Below are positions 28,160 to 37,900 of a stretch of 64,000 nucleotides of DNA, one piece after another; positions within the stretch are counted from its first letter, which is position 1, and each line of letters begins with the position of its first letter. Both the position numbers and the translations under genes were made by a program. The stretch is from NCBI RefSeq assembly GCF_036327775.1, contig NZ_CP109598.1, forward strand, positions 6,925,501 through 6,989,500, given 5' to 3'. Source of the stretch: Streptomyces sp. NBC_01498 (GTDB lineage Bacteria; Actinomycetota; Actinomycetes; Streptomycetales; Streptomycetaceae). The notes below the pieces were generated by a model. The model did not search any database, was not told the origin of the DNA, and saw nothing but the letters and a program-made list of their open reading frames with translations.

Positions 28160-29224
28160 ATGACCGCGATCGCACACACCCAGCACGGCGGGCCCATCGA
28201 GCTCGACATGGACGGCCTGTCCCGGATCCTCTTCGGGCATGCGGCCTTCCAGTACCTCAACGCCGCCTGTGAACTGGGCTTGCCCGACCTGGTCGCCGAG
28301 AAGCAGGAACTGACCCGGGAAGAGATCCGCGACGCGCTCGCTCTCCAGGACCGCGCCGTCGACATCCTCCTCCTCGGCTGCACCTCGCTGGGCATCCTCG
28401 TCAAGCAGGACGGGCTGTACCGACTGGCCGACGTCGTCAAGGGCCTCATGGACGAGGGCGACTGGCAGCGCTTCAAGGACACCGTCGCCTTCGAGCAGTA
28501 CATCGTGTACGAAGGCCAGCTCGACTTCACCGACTCGCTCCGCGAGAACCGCAACGTCGGCCTGCGCCGGGTCCGTGGCTCCGGCCGCGACCTGTACCAC
28601 CGTCTCGCCGAGAACCCGCACATGGAGCAGGTCTTCTACCGCTACATGCGGTCCTGGTCCGAGCTGGCCAACAAGCACCTGGTCGAGGAACTCGACCTCT
28701 CCGGCCGCACGCACCTCCTGGACTGCGGCGGCGGCGACGCGGTGAACGCCATCGAGCTCGCCAAGGCCAACCCGGACCTCAAGGTCACCGTCTTCGAGAT
28801 TCCGGCGTCCGGCACCATCGCCGAGAAGAAGATCGCCCAGGCAGGGGTCAGCAACCAGGTCTCCGTCATCACCGGTGACATGTTCCGCGACCCGCTGCCC
28901 ACCGGCTGCGACGTCGTGATGTTCGCCCACCAGATGGTGATCTGGACCCCGGAGGAGAACACCGAGCTTCTCCGCCGCGCCTACGAGGTCCTGCCCGAAG
29001 GCGGCCAGCTGGTCATCTTCAACTCCATGTCCAACGACGAGGGCGACGGCCCGGTGGTCGCCGCGCTCGACAGCGTCTACTTCGCCGCGCTGCCCGCCGA
29101 GGGCGGGATGATCTACTCCTGGGCCACGCACGAGAAGTCCCTGCGCGCCGCCGGGTTCAGTACCCTCAAGCGCATCCCCTTCCCGGGCTGGACCCCGCAC
29201 GGCGTCATCGTCGCCACCAAGTAA
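28160..29224 (+). CDS. SAM-dependent C-methyltransferase, SfmM2-like (tyrosine 3-methylation)
   Basis: A 354-residue class I methyltransferase of the plant O-methyltransferase-like superfamily: helical dimerisation N-terminus (about 1-150), SAM site LLDCGGGDAVNA near residue 187, and acidic motif VFEIPA. The place where O-methyltransferases of this fold carry the catalytic HDW reads AHQMVIWTPEEN, so the usual base for O-methylation is missing. That favours C-methylation, the role of SfmM2 in saframycin, where tyrosine becomes 3-methyltyrosine before SfmD acts. It is 99 bp after the SfmD-like gene. A strong stem-loop follows its stop. Confidence 0.78.
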   Translation: MTAIAHTQHGGPIELDMDGLSRILFGHAAFQYLNAACELGLPDLVAEKQELTREEIRDALALQDRAVDILLLGCTSLGILVKQDGLYRLADVVKGLMDEGDWQRFKDTVAFEQYIVYEGQLDFTDSLRENRNVGLRRVRGSGRDLYHRLAENPHMEQVFYRYMRSWSELANKHLVEELDLSGRTHLLDCGGGDAVNAIELAKANPDLKVTVFEIPASGTIAEKKIAQAGVSNQVSVITGDMFRDPLPTGCDVVMFAHQMVIWTPEENTELLRRAYEVLPEGGQLVIFNSMSNDEGDGPVVAALDSVYFAALPAEGGMIYSWATHEKSLRAAGFSTLKRIPFPGWTPHGVIVATK

Positions 29225-29242
29225 CACACGTCCCTCGCCAGT

Positions 29243-29282
29243 GGATCCCACCGGGCCGCCGCACGGCGGCCCGGTGGGATCC
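29243..29282 (+). terminator. Perfect 18-bp stem-loop between the C- and O-methyltransferase genes
   Basis: GGATCCCACCGGGCCGCC (29243-29260) pairs with 29265-29282 around a GCAC loop. It lies in the 85-bp gap between two same-strand genes, so it is either a partial terminator or an mRNA-stability element. It ends 27 bp before the next start codon. Confidence 0.7.
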
Positions 29283-29309
29283 CACCCGACGCAACAAGGA
29301 GGTGACCGC

Positions 29310-30356
29310 ATGCTCCACCCACGGCTCCGGGACGACGCCACACGGATGCGCATGCTGCTCTACGGCCAGCTCGTGTCGAAGACGGTGTGCACGGCGGTGC
29401 AGCTCGGCCTGCCGGAGGCCCTGGCCGGGGGCCCCCGCTCCGCCGAGGACCTCGCCCGCGAGGTGGAGGCCCACCCGCTCGCCCTGCGCAGACTGCTGCG
29501 CGCCCTCGTCCCCTTCGAGGTCTTCACCGAAGAGGCCGACGGGACCTTCGCGCTGACCGGACTCGGGACGACCCTGCTGCCGGACACCCCCGGTACGGCA
29601 CGCCCCTCCGCCCTGCTGCTGGCCGGCGAGGTCGGCGGCGCCTGGGGCGAGTTCGAACACACCGTACGGACCGGCGAATCCGCGTTCCGGCTGATCAACG
29701 ACATCGCGCTCTTCGAACACCTGGAGCGGCGGCCGGAGCGGCGCGAGGTCTTCGACCGGTCGCAGGAAGCCGGGCTGCGCCTGGAACTGGACGAGATCTT
29801 CGAGGCGGTCACCTTCGACCGGTACCGGCGGATCGTGGACGTCGGTGGCGGCAACGGCCACCTGATGTGCGAACTGCTGCTCCGTACGCCGGGCAGCACC
29901 GGCATCGTCGTCGACCTGCCCGGCACCGTACCGCTCGCCGAGAAGCGGATCGTCGAGGGCGGGCTCATCGACCGGTGCACCACCACCGCCGGAGACTTCT
30001 TCAGCTCCGTCACCCCGGGAGCGGACCTCTACATTCTCAGCCACATCCTGCACGACTGGGGCGACGACAGCGCGGTCTCGATCCTCCGTACCTGCGCGGC
30101 GGCGATGCCCCCGCACGGGCGGATCATGGTGATCGACCTGCTCACCGACGCCGCCGCCGACGACCACGGCGGACGCCACCGGCTCCCCGCCCTGATGGAC
30201 CTCTACATGCTCTCCCTCTTCGGCGCCGACGGCGGCCGGGAGCGCACCGGCGGAGAGTTCGGGGCGCTGCTGGCGGACGCCGGGCTGGAGGCCGAGGAGA
30301 CCCTGGTGCTGCCCAGCGGAATGGCCGTCATCACGGCCCGCCCGATCATCGGCTGA
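29310..30356 (+). CDS. SAM-dependent O-methyltransferase, SfmM3-like
   Basis: A 348-residue methyltransferase of the same fold as its upstream neighbour, but with the complete O-methyltransferase active site: SAM motif VDVGGGNGHLM and HILHDWGDD with catalytic H248. It probably methylates the phenol of 3-hydroxy-5-methyltyrosine to give 3-hydroxy-5-methyl-O-methyltyrosine, the role of SfmM3. AAGGAGGTGA eight bases before ATG 29310 is one of the strongest ribosome sites in the window, supporting this start over those upstream. It ends the core plus-strand biosynthetic operon. Confidence 0.85.
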   Translation: MLHPRLRDDATRMRMLLYGQLVSKTVCTAVQLGLPEALAGGPRSAEDLAREVEAHPLALRRLLRALVPFEVFTEEADGTFALTGLGTTLLPDTPGTARPSALLLAGEVGGAWGEFEHTVRTGESAFRLINDIALFEHLERRPERREVFDRSQEAGLRLELDEIFEAVTFDRYRRIVDVGGGNGHLMCELLLRTPGSTGIVVDLPGTVPLAEKRIVEGGLIDRCTTTAGDFFSSVTPGADLYILSHILHDWGDDSAVSILRTCAAAMPPHGRIMVIDLLTDAAADDHGGRHRLPALMDLYMLSLFGADGGRERTGGEFGALLADAGLEAEETLVLPSGMAVITARPIIG

Positions 30357-30897
30357 CCGGCACCGGCGCCCGCATCGGCACCGGCGCCCGCATCGGCGCC
30401 TGCGCCTGTCCGGTCCGGATGCGCCGGCCCGTCGGCGGGGGGCCTCCCCGCACGCCCGCCCGACGGGGCGCCTCTGACGTCATGTCACAGGCTCCGGCGG
30501 TCCGCACGCGGACCGCGTGGCGTGCGTGAGGACCGGTACGGGGGTGTCCACCGCCACCGGCCGGAGTTCGAGCCGTCGAGGCCGTACGGGAGCCCGGTGG
30601 TACGGAAGTCCGGTCCTCCGCTCGTACGGGAGCCCGGTCGTACGGCCGTACGGGAGCCCGGCGGGGAGCCGTCCGAGGCCGACCGGTCCGGCGCCCGCAA
30701 CCGCGCGTCCGCCCGCCCACGGAAAGGGTGATTTCCGTTCAGTGTCCCGGTGCCGCCGACGTACGGGCCCCCAGGGCCCGGACGTGGCTCCGGCGTGCCA
30801 CGAACCGCCGCCCACCAGGTCCGAAAACCGCTCCTGAACGGCCACCGGCCACTCAGACGGGCGTATCACCCTCTCCTCGCTGGATAGGCACTCCCAC
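30357..30897. other. Gene-free 540-bp interval with short direct repeats
   Basis: No supported gene. CGTACGGGAGCCCGG occurs three times (30583-30597, 30623-30637, 30647-30661), and a GCACCGGCGCCCGCATC-type repeat lies just after the O-methyltransferase stop (about 30360-30400). The promoter of the following MFS gene should lie in the last 150 bp. I cannot identify boxes. Confidence 0.5.
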
Positions 30898-32550
30898 ATG
30901 AGCCCACACTCCGCCCTCCCGCCACCCGAGCGCGCCGGAAAACGCGAATGGACCGCCCTCGCCGTCCTCGCCCTGCCGGCGATGCTGATCTCCCTCGACA
31001 ACACGGTCCTGCACCTGGCGGTTCCGCATCTCAGCGCGAGCATCGACCCCAGCGGTCTTCAACTCCTCTGGATCGTCGACATCTACAGCTTCCTCATCGC
31101 CGGCCTGCTGATCATCGCGGGTACCCTCGGCGACCGGGTGGGCCGCCGCCGGCTGCTGCTGATCGGCGCGGCGGGCTTCGGACTGGCCTCGCTGCTCACG
31201 GCGTTCTCCAACAGCGCGGAGATGCTGATCGTCAGCCGGGCACTGCTCGGCATCGCCGGGGCGACCCTGATGCCGTCCTCGATGTCGCTGATCCGGAACA
31301 TGTTCGCCGACCCACGCCAGCGGTCGGTCGCCTTCAGCGTCTGGATCGCCTGCTTCCTGGTGGGCGGGGCGATCGGCCCCATGGTCGGCGGCGCCATGCT
31401 GGAGCACTTCTGGTGGGGTTCGGTCTTCCTGCTGAGCGTGCCCGCGATGGTGCTGCTGCTCATCGTGGGGCCGCTCCTGCTGCCCGAGTACCGGGACCCG
31501 AACCCGGGCAGGATCGACCCCACGAGCGTGCTGTTGCTGGTGGTCTCCCTGCTGGCGACGGTCTACGGACTCAAGGTGCTCGCCGGTGACGGTGTCGCCG
31601 TCCTGCCGGTGGCACTGCTGCTGGCCGGACTCACGCTCGCCGTGGTCTTCGCCTCCCGGCAGCGCCGCCTCACCCATCCCCTGCTGGAACCCGGCCTCTT
31701 CCGCGAGCGCACGTTCGCCGTCTCCCTCGGGGCCATGGCCCTCGCCCTGTTCGTGATGTCGGGCTCGCAGTTCTTCGTCGCGCAGTATCTCCAGATGGTG
31801 GTGGGGCTCTCCCCGCTGGAGACGGGACTGAGTTCCCTGCCCGGGAGCGTCGGCGGTGTGATGGGCGCCCTGCTGGCCCCCGTGGCGCTGCGCTGGCTGC
31901 GGTCCGCGTACGTGATGACACTGGGCCTCACGATCGCCTTCGCCGGCTTCGCCGTGCTGACCCAGGTCGAGACGGAGAACGGACTGATCCCGGTGATGAT
32001 CGCCCTGGGACTGCTCAACTTCGGTGTGGCACCGACCATCGCGCTCGGCACCGACATGATGATCGCGTCCGCACCGCCGGAGAAGGCCGGAGCGGTCTCC
32101 GCGATCTCCGAGACCTGTCACGAACTCGGCCTGGGCATGGGCATCGCGATCCTCGGCAGCGTCGGCACCGCCGTGTACCGCGCCGAGGTCTCCGACACCC
32201 TGCCCGCCGGTCTGCCGGACGACGCGGCCTCCCGCGTCCAGGACACCATCGGCTCAGCCGTGTACGAGGCCGACCGGCTGCCCGGCGAGCTCGGCACGGC
32301 GGTCCTCGACGCGGCCCGAGTCGCCTTCACCGACGGCCTGTTCTACGTCAGCGTGATCTGTACGGTGATCACGCTGCTGACCGTTGTCATGGTCGCCGTG
32401 CTGCTCCGCCGGGTGCCGGCCGGCGACGGACCCGACGGCCCCGACGGCGCCGCCGGGCGTCCCGGTCCCCATGAGGCCCTGGAGACCGCCGACCCGCGAA
32501 CGCCCGCTCACCACCGGCCGGCGACGGCCCCGGAGGACCGGGCACGCTAG
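30898..32550 (+). CDS. MFS drug exporter, DHA2 (14-helix) family
   Basis: A 550-residue transporter with hydrophobic segments through most of its length. It carries the DHA2 marks: SLDNTVLHLAVPHL in helix 1, GDRVGRRRLL (motif A) in the first loop, and LGIAGATLMPSSMSLI (motif C-like). It probably pumps the THIQ product or its acylated prodrug out of the cell by proton antiport. A paralogue sharing motif after motif lies at 36275-37900 on the other strand. The C-terminal 60 residues are a Pro/Asp/Gly-rich cytosolic tail. Confidence 0.9.
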   Translation: MSPHSALPPPERAGKREWTALAVLALPAMLISLDNTVLHLAVPHLSASIDPSGLQLLWIVDIYSFLIAGLLIIAGTLGDRVGRRRLLLIGAAGFGLASLLTAFSNSAEMLIVSRALLGIAGATLMPSSMSLIRNMFADPRQRSVAFSVWIACFLVGGAIGPMVGGAMLEHFWWGSVFLLSVPAMVLLLIVGPLLLPEYRDPNPGRIDPTSVLLLVVSLLATVYGLKVLAGDGVAVLPVALLLAGLTLAVVFASRQRRLTHPLLEPGLFRERTFAVSLGAMALALFVMSGSQFFVAQYLQMVVGLSPLETGLSSLPGSVGGVMGALLAPVALRWLRSAYVMTLGLTIAFAGFAVLTQVETENGLIPVMIALGLLNFGVAPTIALGTDMMIASAPPEKAGAVSAISETCHELGLGMGIAILGSVGTAVYRAEVSDTLPAGLPDDAASRVQDTIGSAVYEADRLPGELGTAVLDAARVAFTDGLFYVSVICTVITLLTVVMVAVLLRRVPAGDGPDGPDGAAGRPGPHEALETADPRTPAHHRPATAPEDRAR

Positions 32551-33290
32551 GACCGGGCACGCTGAACGAAGGAGCGACGGCAGACGGACCGGGGGCGCTG
32601 AACGAAAGGGTGACGGCGCGCCCGGGAGCGCCGGACGGTGGAGACGTCCCGGTGACGCGGCACGCCGGTTCGGCCCGCCCGTTCCGCACGCCGGTTCGGC
32701 CCGCCCGTTCCGCACGCCGGTTCGGCCCGCCCGTTCCGCACGCCGGTTCGGCCCGCCCGTTCCGCGCGGAGGTCCGGCGCGCACGTTCCGCGCGGCCGGG
32801 GCGGAAGCGGTGCCGGCCTCCCGGGCCCGGATCACCCCGATTCACCGTCCGGACGGCGCCGTTCGGGAAACCGTGTCGGGCGGCGGCGCTTTCCTCGTAT
32901 CGGCGGCACACCGTCGACGCGCCGCCCACACGCTGACAGCGTGTCGCCGATCTGCCGCTGCGCCGGCCTCCGTCGGGACGCCCATGGCCGAGATCCCACC
33001 ACTGGTCACCGGCGCCGACCGCACCCGTACGGCCACGACGATGAATCGAATCCGGCCGATCCCATTCCGTATTCGCCGGATCCCCACGGCACCGCGAAGC
33101 CGACCTGATTCCCGCATTCCACTTATGCGAGGAGATCCGGGAAACCGTTCCCGGTCAGCTTCTACCAGCACTGACTCGTTTCAATTCCGACGTCATGACA
33201 TAAGCTTCCGATCGGCTGATGTCGGACCCATTCGGCGGATTGCCAAGATCCACTGTGCTCAGTTCCAGTAAAATGCGAGGAGTCGCGTAA
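32551..33290. other. Gene-free 740-bp interval, repeat-bearing on the left and AT-richer promoter on the right
   Basis: No supported coding region. The left half contains the 26-bp tandem repeat described separately. From about 33040 the GC falls sharply, as expected for the promoter of the exported oxidase gene. The oxidase start has GCGAGGAG at good spacing (about 33272-33279). Confidence 0.5.
32660..32789. repeat. 26-bp tandem repeat, four perfect copies and one degenerate
   Basis: Perfect copies start at 32660, 32686, 32712 and 32738; a fifth, altered copy covers 32764-32789. Each begins GCACGCCGGTTCGGCCCGCC and ends CGTTCC. The period is not a multiple of three, so it is not a coding repeat. 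It lies just after the MFS gene. There are no spacers, so it is not CRISPR. Confidence 0.92.
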
Positions 33291-34904
33291 ATGTCTGAAT
33301 TGAACCGCCGAGGATTACTTACTCGTGCCGCACTCGCCGGGGCCGGTCTGGTCTCGGCGGACGTCTTGGCCGGAACCCGACCCGCGGTCGCGGCGGGTGC
33401 GCCCGACGGAGCGTGCACGCCGGCGTTCGACTCCATCACCGTCCAGCCCGGGGACTCCCGGTACAACAGTTTCCTCCGTGCCCACAACACCCGATTCACC
33501 GGCCGGCCCGACCAGGTGACCATCGCGACGTCCTCGGACGACGTCGCCGAGGCGCTCGGCCGGGCCGTCGCGTCCGGCCGGCGGGTCGCCGTCCGCTCCG
33601 GCGGCCACTGCCTGGAGAACTTCACGGCGAACGCCGAGATCAAGGAGATCATCGATCTCTCGCAGATGTCGGACGTCTACTTCGACGAGAAGCGACGTGC
33701 CTTCGCCGTAGGACCCGGCGCGATCGTGGCGCCGACGCAGAACACGCTCTTCAAGGGCTGGGGCGTGACGATTCCCTCCGCGGGCTGCTCGGAGGTGGCC
33801 CTCGGCGGGCACATACTCGGCGGCGGCTACAACTTCTTCTCCCGCGTGCACGGCATCGCCGTCGACCACCTCTACGCCGTCGAGGTGGTCGTGGTGGGCG
33901 CCGACGGACAGCCCCGCACCGTCGTGGCGACGCGCCGTCGCAACGACCCCAACCGCGACCTGTGGTGGGCGCACACCGGCGGTGGCGGCGGCAACTTCGG
34001 CATCGTCACGCGGTATTGGCTGCGTACGCCGAAGGTGGACTCCACCGACCCGGGCATGCTGCTTCCGCGCGGTTCGAACCAGCGGGTCCGTAATGTGCAG
34101 TGGTCGTGGGACGGCCTGTCGCCGCAGGCGTTCGCCAAGCTCATCCGCAACTTCAGCACGTGGTACGAGCACAACAGCGCCCCCGGGGCGAGGGAGGTCC
34201 AGGTCTGGGCCTCGTTCTCCGCGTCGCACCAGGCGGCCGGCGTGGTCGGCCTGATGGCCGGTGTGTCGGAGAACGTCCCCGGCGGCGAGGCCATGCTCGA
34301 CAGCCTGTTCGACGCCGTCGCCGCAGGCACCGGCCTCACGTCCGCGTCGGACACGAGGTCCGAACTGGCGTGGCTCGACCGGGACAACTGGTTCTGGGGT
34401 CCCCCCGGACGCCAGAAGGACAAGACGTCGGACCTGAAGAAGAGCTACACGGACGCGCAGATCGCGACGATCTACCGCTACCTGACCGACGACTCCATCA
34501 GCAATCCCGGCGCCCAGGTGAACCTGGCCGCCCTCGGCGGGAAGATCAACAGCGTGCGTCCGGACGCGACCGCCTACGTGCACCGGGACTCCATCCTGCG
34601 CGCCTACTTCACCCCCGGCGTATGGAGGTCGGAGGCGGAGGACGCCACGCACGTGGACTGGGTGCGCAAGCTCTACCGGGACGTCTACAGCACGACCGGG
34701 GGTGTGCCCGTTCCCAACGCCATCAACGCCGGGGCGTACATCAACTACCCGGACGTCGACCTCGCCGACCCGGAGTGGAACACCTCGAACACGCCCTGGC
34801 ACGGGCTGTACTACGGGGCGAACTACGCGCGGCTCCAGCAGGTCAAGCGGGCCTACGACCCGCGCGACGTGTTCCGCCACGCGCTGTCCATCCGGCCCAA
34901 CTGA
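33291..34904 (+). CDS. Tat-exported FAD oxidase, berberine-bridge type (NapU/SfmCy2-like extracellular maturation enzyme)
   Basis: The 537-residue protein begins with a twin-arginine signal (NRRGLLTRAALAGAGLV, then hydrophobic to about residue 35). The FAD domain shows VRSGGHCLENF with H106 and AGCSEVALGGHILGGG with C166, the residues used for bicovalent flavin in this family. The C-terminus NYARLQQVKRAYDPRDVF is the typical BBE end. In THIQ pathways secreted relatives act on the exported prodrug: SfmCy2 deaminates in saframycin, and NapU both activates and over-oxidises naphthyridinomycin. Codon 9 is TTA (33315-33317), so bldA control is likely. It follows an exporter gene, consistent with export and then oxidation. 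The homologue's exact reaction here is inferred. Confidence 0.88.
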   Translation: MSELNRRGLLTRAALAGAGLVSADVLAGTRPAVAAGAPDGACTPAFDSITVQPGDSRYNSFLRAHNTRFTGRPDQVTIATSSDDVAEALGRAVASGRRVAVRSGGHCLENFTANAEIKEIIDLSQMSDVYFDEKRRAFAVGPGAIVAPTQNTLFKGWGVTIPSAGCSEVALGGHILGGGYNFFSRVHGIAVDHLYAVEVVVVGADGQPRTVVATRRRNDPNRDLWWAHTGGGGGNFGIVTRYWLRTPKVDSTDPGMLLPRGSNQRVRNVQWSWDGLSPQAFAKLIRNFSTWYEHNSAPGAREVQVWASFSASHQAAGVVGLMAGVSENVPGGEAMLDSLFDAVAAGTGLTSASDTRSELAWLDRDNWFWGPPGRQKDKTSDLKKSYTDAQIATIYRYLTDDSISNPGAQVNLAALGGKINSVRPDATAYVHRDSILRAYFTPGVWRSEAEDATHVDWVRKLYRDVYSTTGGVPVPNAINAGAYINYPDVDLADPEWNTSNTPWHGLYYGANYARLQQVKRAYDPRDVFRHALSIRPN

Positions 34905-34920
34905 TTCCGTACCACCACGG

Positions 34921-34962
34921 GTGCGCCCACCGGCCGGTTCGTCTCCCGGCCGGTGGGCGCAC
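34921..34962 (+). terminator. 17-bp stem-loop terminator after the exported oxidase gene
   Basis: GTGCGCCCACCGGCCGG (34921-34937) pairs perfectly with 34946-34962 around an 8-nt loop, 16 bp after the oxidase stop. The next gene starts about 400 bp on and so probably has its own promoter. The stretch 34963-35361 holds no other gene. Confidence 0.8.
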
Positions 34963-35361
34963 CGGTGTTCGCCCGTACGGGGTGGAATCAATTGCTCCAC
35001 GAATCCGGACGGTGCAGGGTTCTTCCGGACCGTACGGCCGTCCAGGCGTACGGCGTCGGGGAAACGCGCGTCCGCACAGCGGGAAATCGGGCCGGAGTAG
35101 CCGTTGCCCGACGTCGGGAAAGTGGCTCATTCCCTTCCGCAGATGGCTTTCTTTCAGCCAGACCGGTGCGACCGGCGCCGATTCGGGCTGCCTTGACACC
35201 CCACGCCGGTCATGAGTTTGTTTACGCGTCCTAGCAAGATTTCGACCACCCCGGGGAAGCTCCCGGCCCCGTTCTTCCACAGGGGACGACATGACTTCTG
35301 TGGCGGTCCGGCCGGTCGAGCCACCGGGGTCAAGGTGTCGCAGACACGCAGGGAGATCGAG

Positions 35362-36204
35362 ATGGCTGCCGAGATATCCGGCGCTGACAATGTCGCGAGT
35401 TTCTACGAAGGTCTCGGTCAGGTTCTGAACGCCGCCTGGGGCGAGAACCTGCACTACGGCTACTGGGAGGACGACGCCGACGACAGCACCGTCGAGGCCG
35501 CCACGGCCCGGCTGAACGACATGCTGATCACCCTGCTCGACCCCGCCCCCGGCGGCGCGGTCCTCGACATCGGATGCGGGGTGGCCAAGCCCGCCCTCCA
35601 GCTCGTCGCGACCAGGGACGTGCACGTCACCGGCATCGCCATCAGCGACGTCGAGGTGGAGCAGGCCGCCGAGCGCGCCAAGGCCGCGGGCCGGTCGGAC
35701 GTCACCACCTTCCGCAACGCCGACGTGATGGAACTGCCCTTCGGCGACGGCTCGTTCGACGGCGCGTGGGCGATCGAGTCGCTGCTCCACGTGCCGGACC
35801 GGGGCCGTGCGCTCGCCGAGACGGCCAGGGTGCTGCGCCCCGGCGGGCGGCTGGTGATCGCCGACACCGCCGAGATCCCGCCGGTGGGTCCGGAGGGCCG
35901 CAAGGTGCTCGGCGACATCTGCGCCTCCTACGGCGTGAGTTCGTTCGCCACCGCCGCCGAGTACCTCGAACTGCTGGCCGCCCACGGGTTCGTGGACGTC
36001 GAGGTCCACGACATCAGTGACAAGGTCGTCCGGACCGGTGTGATCATGGCCGATGTCGTCGCGGCCCGGCGCGACGAACTGGCCAAGATCGACGGGCCGG
36101 AACCGGTCGACCAGTACATCGACCTCATGCGCCGCGCGGCGGCCAGCCAGGACATCGGGTACCTCGTGATCGCCGCGACGCTGGACCCGGCATCGGGCTC
36201 CTGA
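35362..36204 (+). CDS. SAM-dependent methyltransferase, probable N-methyltransferase of the THIQ core
   Basis: A 280-residue class I methyltransferase. It has YGYWEDDADDSTVEAAT at the N-terminus, the SAM site VLDIGCGVAKPALQ, and LPFGDGSFDGAWAIESLLH. The layout is that of small-molecule N/O/C-methyltransferases such as RebM-like enzymes. THIQ antibiotics carry an N-methyl group, so an SfmM1-type N-methylation is the likely job, inferred from context. GGGAG six bases before ATG 35362 supports the start; GTG 35335 is possible. A close paralogue lies at 60860-61690 in the other isoprenoid cluster, so the function should not be fixed from homology alone. Confidence 0.75.
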   Translation: MAAEISGADNVASFYEGLGQVLNAAWGENLHYGYWEDDADDSTVEAATARLNDMLITLLDPAPGGAVLDIGCGVAKPALQLVATRDVHVTGIAISDVEVEQAAERAKAAGRSDVTTFRNADVMELPFGDGSFDGAWAIESLLHVPDRGRALAETARVLRPGGRLVIADTAEIPPVGPEGRKVLGDICASYGVSSFATAAEYLELLAAHGFVDVEVHDISDKVVRTGVIMADVVAARRDELAKIDGPEPVDQYIDLMRRAAASQDIGYLVIAATLDPASGS

Positions 36205-36225
36205 CCCCGGCCCCCCGCGTACGCC

Positions 36226-36258
36226 GCCCGACACCCCCCGCGACGGCGGGTGTCGGGC
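36226..36258. terminator. Bidirectional stem-loop between convergent genes
   Basis: GCCCGACACCC (36226-36236) pairs with GGGTGTCGGGC (36248-36258). It separates the methyltransferase (ends 36204) from the convergent MFS gene (ends 36275), so it can serve both. Confidence 0.75.
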
Positions 36259-36274
36259 AGTCACGGCCGTGACC

Positions 36275-37900
36275 TCACTCGGTGATACGGCCGCCGGCCT
36301 CCAGCAGTTCCGCCGACCCGTCGCCGGCCGCGCCGGACTCCTCCCCGGACTTCCCGGACCCCTCGGACCCGGCGGCCGGGGCCACTCCGCGCAGACTCAG
36401 CGTCAGGAACACGGTCAGCACCGTCAGGACCCCGCAGACGACGCCGACCAGCACCAGCCCGTGGGTGAACGCCTCGCGCGCCACGTCCAGCGTGGCGGAA
36501 CCGAGCGCCTCCGGCAGCCGGGAGACCTGGCCGACCGCGTTGCCGATGGTGTCCCGAACACCCTCGGCGGCCCCCTCCGGCAGCCCGGCGGGCAGCTCAC
36601 CGGAGACCTGACCCCGGTAGACCGCGTTCCCGACACTGCCCAGTACGGCGATGCCCAGGCCCAGGCCCAGTTCGTGCGAGGTGTCCGAGATGGCGGCGAC
36701 CGCTCCGGCCTTCTCCGGCGGCGCGGAATTGATCATCATGTCGGTGCCGAGCACGACGGTGGGGCTGACGCCGACGTTCAGCAGCGCCAGCGCGACCATC
36801 ACCGTGGCCGGCCCGCTGTCGGTACCGGCCTGCGCCAGGACCACGAAGCCGATCACGGCGATCACCAGGCCCCCGGTCATCACGTACGCCGCACGTGCCC
36901 AGCGCAGTGCCACCGGCGCGAGCAACGACCCCGCCACCCCACCGACACTGCCGGGTAACGACGCCAACCCGGCCTCCAGCGGCGACAGTCCCAGCACCAT
37001 CTGGAGGTACTGCGCGATGAAGAACTGCGATCCCGACATCACGAACAGGGCGAGCCCCATCGCGCCCAGGGACGCCGAGAAGGTCCGCTCCCGGAACAGA
37101 TCCATGTCGATCAGCGGCTCGGTGAGCCGGCGCTGGCGTACGACGAACGACATGCCCAGGACGAGACCGGCGAGGAGGATCAGGGCGGGGGCCGTGGCCA
37201 GGCCCTCGCCGGCCAGCTTCTTGAGGCCGTAGACGGTGCTGAGCAGGGAGAGCACCAGAAGGCCGATGCTCGCCATGTCGATGCTGCCCGGCCGGGAGTC
37301 GCGGTACTCGGGCAGCAGCACCGGCCCGAGGATCAGCAGCAGCACCATGGCCGGCACGCTCAGCAGGAACACCGAGCCCCACCAGAAGTGCTCCAGCATC
37401 ACGCCACCGACGAGCGGGCCGATGGCCCCGCCCACCAGGAAGCAGGTTATCCAGACGCTGAAGGCCACGGTCCGCTGCCGGGCGTCGTGGAACAGATTGC
37501 GGATCAGCGACATCGAGGACGGCGTGAGGGTCGCCCCGGCGATGCCGAGCAGTGCCCGGCTGACGATCAGCATCTCCGCGCTGCTGGAGAACGCCGTCAT
37601 CAGCGACGCGACACCGAAGCCCACCGCGCCGATCAGCAGCAGCCGGCGGCGCCCGATCCGGTCGCCGAGGGTGCCCGCGACGATCAGCAGGCTGGCGATC
37701 AGAAAGCTGTAGACGTCGACGGCCCAGAGCAGTTGCAGACCGCTCGGGTTCAGACTCGCGTTCAGGTGTGGCACGGCGAGGTGCAGCACCGTGTTGTCGA
37801 GGGTGATGAGCATGGCCGGCAGGGCGAGGACGCCGAGAGCCGTCCATTCGCGTCTTCCGGCCCGCGCCGGTGAGGGAGCGGTCGTTTCTCTTACGGTCAT
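36275..37900 (-). CDS. MFS drug exporter, DHA2 family (second copy)
   Basis: A 541-residue transporter closely related to the one at 30898-32550. The N-termini align as GRREWTALGVLALPAMLI and GKREWTALAVLALPAMLI, and both carry TLDNTVLHLAVPHL/SLDNTVLHLAVPHL, GDRIGRRRLL and LGIAGATLTPSSMSLI. It should be a second antibiotic efflux pump. The start at ATG 37900 is chosen because it aligns with the paralogue; no clear ribosome site precedes it, and an upstream start would add about 50 unsupported residues. The SDR gene lies 326 bp upstream on the same strand with a hairpin between. Confidence 0.88.
   Translation of the reverse strand: MTVRETTAPSPARAGRREWTALGVLALPAMLITLDNTVLHLAVPHLNASLNPSGLQLLWAVDVYSFLIASLLIVAGTLGDRIGRRRLLLIGAVGFGVASLMTAFSSSAEMLIVSRALLGIAGATLTPSSMSLIRNLFHDARQRTVAFSVWITCFLVGGAIGPLVGGVMLEHFWWGSVFLLSVPAMVLLLILGPVLLPEYRDSRPGSIDMASIGLLVLSLLSTVYGLKKLAGEGLATAPALILLAGLVLGMSFVVRQRRLTEPLIDMDLFRERTFSASLGAMGLALFVMSGSQFFIAQYLQMVLGLSPLEAGLASLPGSVGGVAGSLLAPVALRWARAAYVMTGGLVIAVIGFVVLAQAGTDSGPATVMVALALLNVGVSPTVVLGTDMMINSAPPEKAGAVAAISDTSHELGLGLGIAVLGSVGNAVYRGQVSGELPAGLPEGAAEGVRDTIGNAVGQVSRLPEALGSATLDVAREAFTHGLVLVGVVCGVLTVLTVFLTLSLRGVAPAAGSEGSGKSGEESGAAGDGSAELLEAGGRITE

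Noticed and set aside
32660..32789. Possible CRISPR array
   Set aside because: The 26-bp units are directly joined with no spacers, and there are no cas genes.
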